Source: an uncultured Campylobacter sp. (GTDB lineage: Bacteria > Campylobacterota > Campylobacteria > Campylobacterales > Campylobacteraceae). From it: a DNA stretch of 64,000 nt. The stretch is taken from positions 216,125-280,124 of the forward strand of contig NZ_CAURPW010000001.1 of the NCBI RefSeq assembly GCF_963526985.1, written 5' to 3'. The notes beneath the pieces are model-generated. The model was not told the DNA's origin. It searched no databases and saw only the letters and a list, made by a program, of their open reading frames with translations. Position 1 is the first letter of the stretch; the number at the start of each line of letters is the position of its first letter. Position numbers and translations under genes: made by a program. Below, piece after piece: positions 61,493-64,000 of the stretch.

Positions 61493-64000
61493 TTTGATCC
61501 CTGCGGTTTTGATATTCGTCATTTTTATAGCCGTCCTAAAACACGGCGTCGAGATAGAAAATATCGGCGCGGGCGGCTTTAAAATAGAGCAATTATATAT
61601 AAAACTCGATAAAAAAATAATTTTACGCGCAAAAAATATAGAGATACCCAAACAAAGCGCCAAGGATAGCTCCGAGGACGCGCTGCTAGATCTATCCAAA
61701 AACATCGTCTGGATCGACAGGCTGTTTGAGGAAATCTTACTCGAGCGCGTTAAGTTTTTAAACAGCGAGTCCACGCTATTTTACAGAGACGACGTTTTTT
61801 ATCTAGATAGCCCGTTTTTGGCGGTTAGCTCAAATTTCAAAGATACCGAGGACGGCATCACCGCAAACGTTTATCTACTCGAGTTTAAAGACTTTAACAT
61901 CACCTTAAGCGGCGTTAGCAATGCCGATTTGAGGCGTCAAATTTACGATTTTAACGGCACTTTTTCAAGCCACGAGCTAAACGGAAACGCTACCGTAAAT
62001 CTCAAAAAAGGCGAGCTAAAATACGAGCTAAGCGACATAAACGCGACTAGCCTAAGAGGTTTTATGGACGAGCTGGGCGCAAAAACAGGGCTAGATAAAG
62101 AGATAAAAAACTGGATCTACGGCTACATCACGGCGGATAACTACTTCGTAAAATCGCTTCGAGGCAGATTTAACTTAGACAAGCAAGAACCCTATCTAAA
62201 CGAGCTTAGCGCGCAAGGTTTTTCTAAAAACGTAAAGGTTAAATTTCATGAAAAACTACCCGCCGCCACTGCCGAAGGAGTCGACGTCGAGCTAAAAAAA
62301 GGCTCGCTATTTTTCATGCTAAAAAATCCAAAATGGCAGGGTAAAAATCTAAACGGAAGCAGTCTTGAAATCTATAAAATTTTCGAGGAAAAAGGGGCGG
62401 GACTCACGCTAAATCTGCAAACCTCGGCCCTCTACGACAAAAGCGTAAACTCCATATTAAAGGCCTACGGCATCGAGGTTCCCGTCGAGCAGCTAAGCGG
62501 CAAAACGGACGGCAAACTCGCGCTTGATATCAAATTTGACCCGATAGAAGTGACGACTAATGGTAAATTTAAGATCTCAGGCGGCCAGACTCTGATCGCG
62601 GGAGCTAAATTTAACGTCGGTACCGCAGACGTCGAGCTTTTAAACGACAAACTAAAAGTAAACACAAAAAATACGGGGATGGATTTTTTTAGCGCGGACG
62701 CGGCGGTAAATCTTGATCTAGGCAAGCTCGCAGGCGACGTAAACGGCACGCTAAAGTGGCTAAATTTAGCCTTCGGCAAGAGCGAAATTTTAAAACTAGG
62801 CGCGGTGCCGTTTGCGGCTAGGCTTGATTTTAGCGGCAAGGATACGAAGCTAGATATCGCTTCGCCAGCCGCACTGAGTTTGAAATTCGGCGCGCAAAAC
62901 GAGATAAATTTACCTGACGCAAAGAGCCTACTACCCTACTCGCCGCTGCTAAAAAGCCTAAAAATATCAGAAGGCGGCGTAAATATAAAAACCAAAGATT
63001 TTGAAAATCTTAGCATCGAGGCTAACGGCGTTAAATTTGAAACGCCGCTACTTAAAAAAGACGGCTCGCCATATGGCGCCGATAGCTTTGCGATTGGCGT
63101 AAACGCAAAAGGCGCAACGGGCAAGAGCAAAAGCGGCGGGCTAAATTTCAAAATCGCCGGCGGCAAGACGGAGCTTTTTATAAACGAGCTTGATCTGGCG
63201 CTTAGCGGCGGAGAAAATTTGAGCGAAAAAGACGGCGACATCGAGTTTGAGGCTAAGGGCTCAAATCTGATTTTAAACGATTTTAACGCGACTCTAAATC
63301 TGCTAGCATATAGCGGCCAAAGCGCGGGCGGAACGGTGAGATTTGACGCTAAGCCCGCTCGCGGCAACTTTTCGCTCATAAAATCGGACAAAAAATTTGA
63401 AATGTCGGCAAACGACATCAGAGGCGAGTTTATCAACTCGATTTTTAACATCAAAAGCTTTGAGGGCGGCAGCTTTAAACTGCGAGTTTTAGGCAAAAGC
63501 ACAGATGATTTTAAAGGCGAAGCAAGGCTAATCGGCGCCACGCTAAAAGACTACACGTTTTACAACCAGCTTCTGACGTTTTTAAACTCCGTGCCGTCCT
63601 TGCTCGTGTTTAAGACGCCGGATTTTGGCGCCGACGGCTATCCGGTAAAATTCGGCAAAATTTTGTTTGAAAAAAAGGCAGATACGCTAAAGTTTCTAGC
63701 CATCGAGCTTGAAAGCTCGAGTGCCGATATCGGCGGTCACGGCACGATAAATCTCGCGACTAAAGAAATCGACGTGGATCTGGAGCTAAAGCTGCTAAAA
63801 GACGCTAGCTCCATCATAGACAAAATCCCGCTCGTAAATCAGATCGTGCTTGGCAAAGATCGCACGCTCTCAACCGTCATCAAGGTGCGAGGAACCCTGC
63901 AAAAGCCGCAGTACTCGACGCAAATCCTGCAAGATACCCTACTCTCGCCGTTTAAGATAATCAGAAACGTACTTGAAGCGCCGTTTTTGATATTTGAGTA
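61473..64000 (+). CDS. AsmA-like / YhdP-type envelope protein, partial
   Basis: About 842 codons run to the window edge; the final TA may begin a Tyr codon or a stop. N-terminal membrane helix in MKKIWRILIPAVLIFVIFIA is followed by long beta-rich periplasmic sequence with many short strands and a C-terminal LEIELESSSADIGGHG-like region (FLAIELESSSADIGGHGTIN). Such proteins are proposed phospholipid conduits between the membranes. An in-frame ATG at 61452 is an alternative. The 5' end overlaps the mltG start by about 20 nt. Homologous pair is adjacent in C. jejuni, from memory. Confidence 0.8.
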   Translation, partial: MKKIWRILIPAVLIFVIFIAVLKHGVEIENIGAGGFKIEQLYIKLDKKIILRAKNIEIPKQSAKDSSEDALLDLSKNIVWIDRLFEEILLERVKFLNSESTLFYRDDVFYLDSPFLAVSSNFKDTEDGITANVYLLEFKDFNITLSGVSNADLRRQIYDFNGTFSSHELNGNATVNLKKGELKYELSDINATSLRGFMDELGAKTGLDKEIKNWIYGYITADNYFVKSLRGRFNLDKQEPYLNELSAQGFSKNVKVKFHEKLPAATAEGVDVELKKGSLFFMLKNPKWQGKNLNGSSLEIYKIFEEKGAGLTLNLQTSALYDKSVNSILKAYGIEVPVEQLSGKTDGKLALDIKFDPIEVTTNGKFKISGGQTLIAGAKFNVGTADVELLNDKLKVNTKNTGMDFFSADAAVNLDLGKLAGDVNGTLKWLNLAFGKSEILKLGAVPFAARLDFSGKDTKLDIASPAALSLKFGAQNEINLPDAKSLLPYSPLLKSLKISEGGVNIKTKDFENLSIEANGVKFETPLLKKDGSPYGADSFAIGVNAKGATGKSKSGGLNFKIAGGKTELFINELDLALSGGENLSEKDGDIEFEAKGSNLILNDFNATLNLLAYSGQSAGGTVRFDAKPARGNFSLIKSDKKFEMSANDIRGEFINSIFNIKSFEGGSFKLRVLGKSTDDFKGEARLIGATLKDYTFYNQLLTFLNSVPSLLVFKTPDFGADGYPVKFGKILFEKKADTLKFLAIELESSSADIGGHGTINLATKEIDVDLELKLLKDASSIIDKIPLVNQIVLGKDRTLSTVIKVRGTLQKPQYSTQILQDTLLSPFKIIRNVLEAPFLIFE

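Noticed and set aside
61493..61774. N-terminal extension of MltG
   Set aside because: Ninety-four residues with no family similarity, antisense to the AsmA-like gene; the ATG at 61492 starts directly before the membrane helix.
1..64000. tRNA or rRNA genes
   Set aside because: Inspection of the gaps by eye for T-loop sequence (GGTTCGAATCC-like) and rRNA motifs found none; a covariance search would be needed to exclude small RNAs.

Overview
The window reads as a piece of a Campylobacter chromosome. GC is moderate (mid-40s percent by eye) and the hexamer AAATTT is extremely common. Many characteristic Campylobacterota genes appear in their familiar order: methyltransferase / YkgJ / TPR / trpC / HIT; murF / hydrolase / antitoxin / ddl / ruvA / fapA / murJ / cysS / msbA / pyrD / M16 / dapA / SDR; mltG / asmA-like / icd / mdh / oorDABC / flavodoxin. 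The GC level and a large DUF4214 surface-type protein fit the oral, hydrogen-using Campylobacter group (C. showae, C. rectus, C. curvus, C. concisus) better than C. jejuni. The species is inferred, not proven. No rRNA, tRNA, CRISPR array, insertion sequence or prophage was recognised.

Layout. 1-12.2 kb is mostly one minus-strand series: a YpdA-like flavoprotein, a large coiled-coil envelope protein, a TrmN6-like methyltransferase, YkgJ, a TPR protein, trpC, a HIT protein, an ankyrin protein and an SDR, then NhaC, TrmA and a CoA-binding protein. 12.4-18.3 kb holds class II DAHP synthase (minus) facing rarD, a small membrane protein, pyrB, pyrC and an AT-rich newcomer gene (plus). 18.7-22.3 kb holds an AbgA-like amidohydrolase, an exported GH3/NagZ-type enzyme and an AT-rich two-helix membrane protein. 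22.5-22.9 kb may be a gene remnant.

23-33.9 kb is an envelope-building region on the minus strand. It contains a membrane-anchored MurF, a hydrolase with a long polar tail, an orphan Phd/YefM antitoxin, Ddl, RuvA, a four-gene Mla-type lipid transport system and FapA, interrupted by one plus-strand pilin-like gene. 34-43.4 kb is a plus-strand run with tight overlaps: murJ, cysS, msbA, pyrD, an M16 peptidase, dapA, a FabL-like reductase, an AAATTT-rich ORF and pgsA. 43.5-48.6 kb holds three unknown genes, a 1.2-kb gene-poor pyrimidine-rich stretch with a 42-nt repeat, rseP and a yggS-type PLP protein. 48.9-52.5 kb is one large DUF4214 protein with two tandem modules. 52.9-61.5 kb (minus) is central carbon metabolism: mltG, icd, mdh, an NlpC/P60 lipoprotein, oorDABC and flavodoxin. 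The window ends in an AsmA-like gene.

Themes. Icd, Mdh and OorDABC give an oxidative TCA arm whose 2-oxoglutarate oxidoreductase probably passes electrons to the adjacent flavodoxin. PyrB, PyrC and PyrD are pyrimidine synthesis. AroG and TrpC belong to aromatic synthesis. MurF, Ddl, DapA, MurJ, MltG and NagZ concern peptidoglycan. MsbA, Mla, FabL-like, PgsA, RseP and AsmA concern lipids and the outer membrane. The items most worth a second look are the AAATTT word and its use as a source of TTG start codons, the YpdA-like protein in a lineage not known to make bacillithiol, the DUF4214 protein behind a perfect palindrome, the TrmA with an RlmD-like cysteine set, and the FabL-like reductase.
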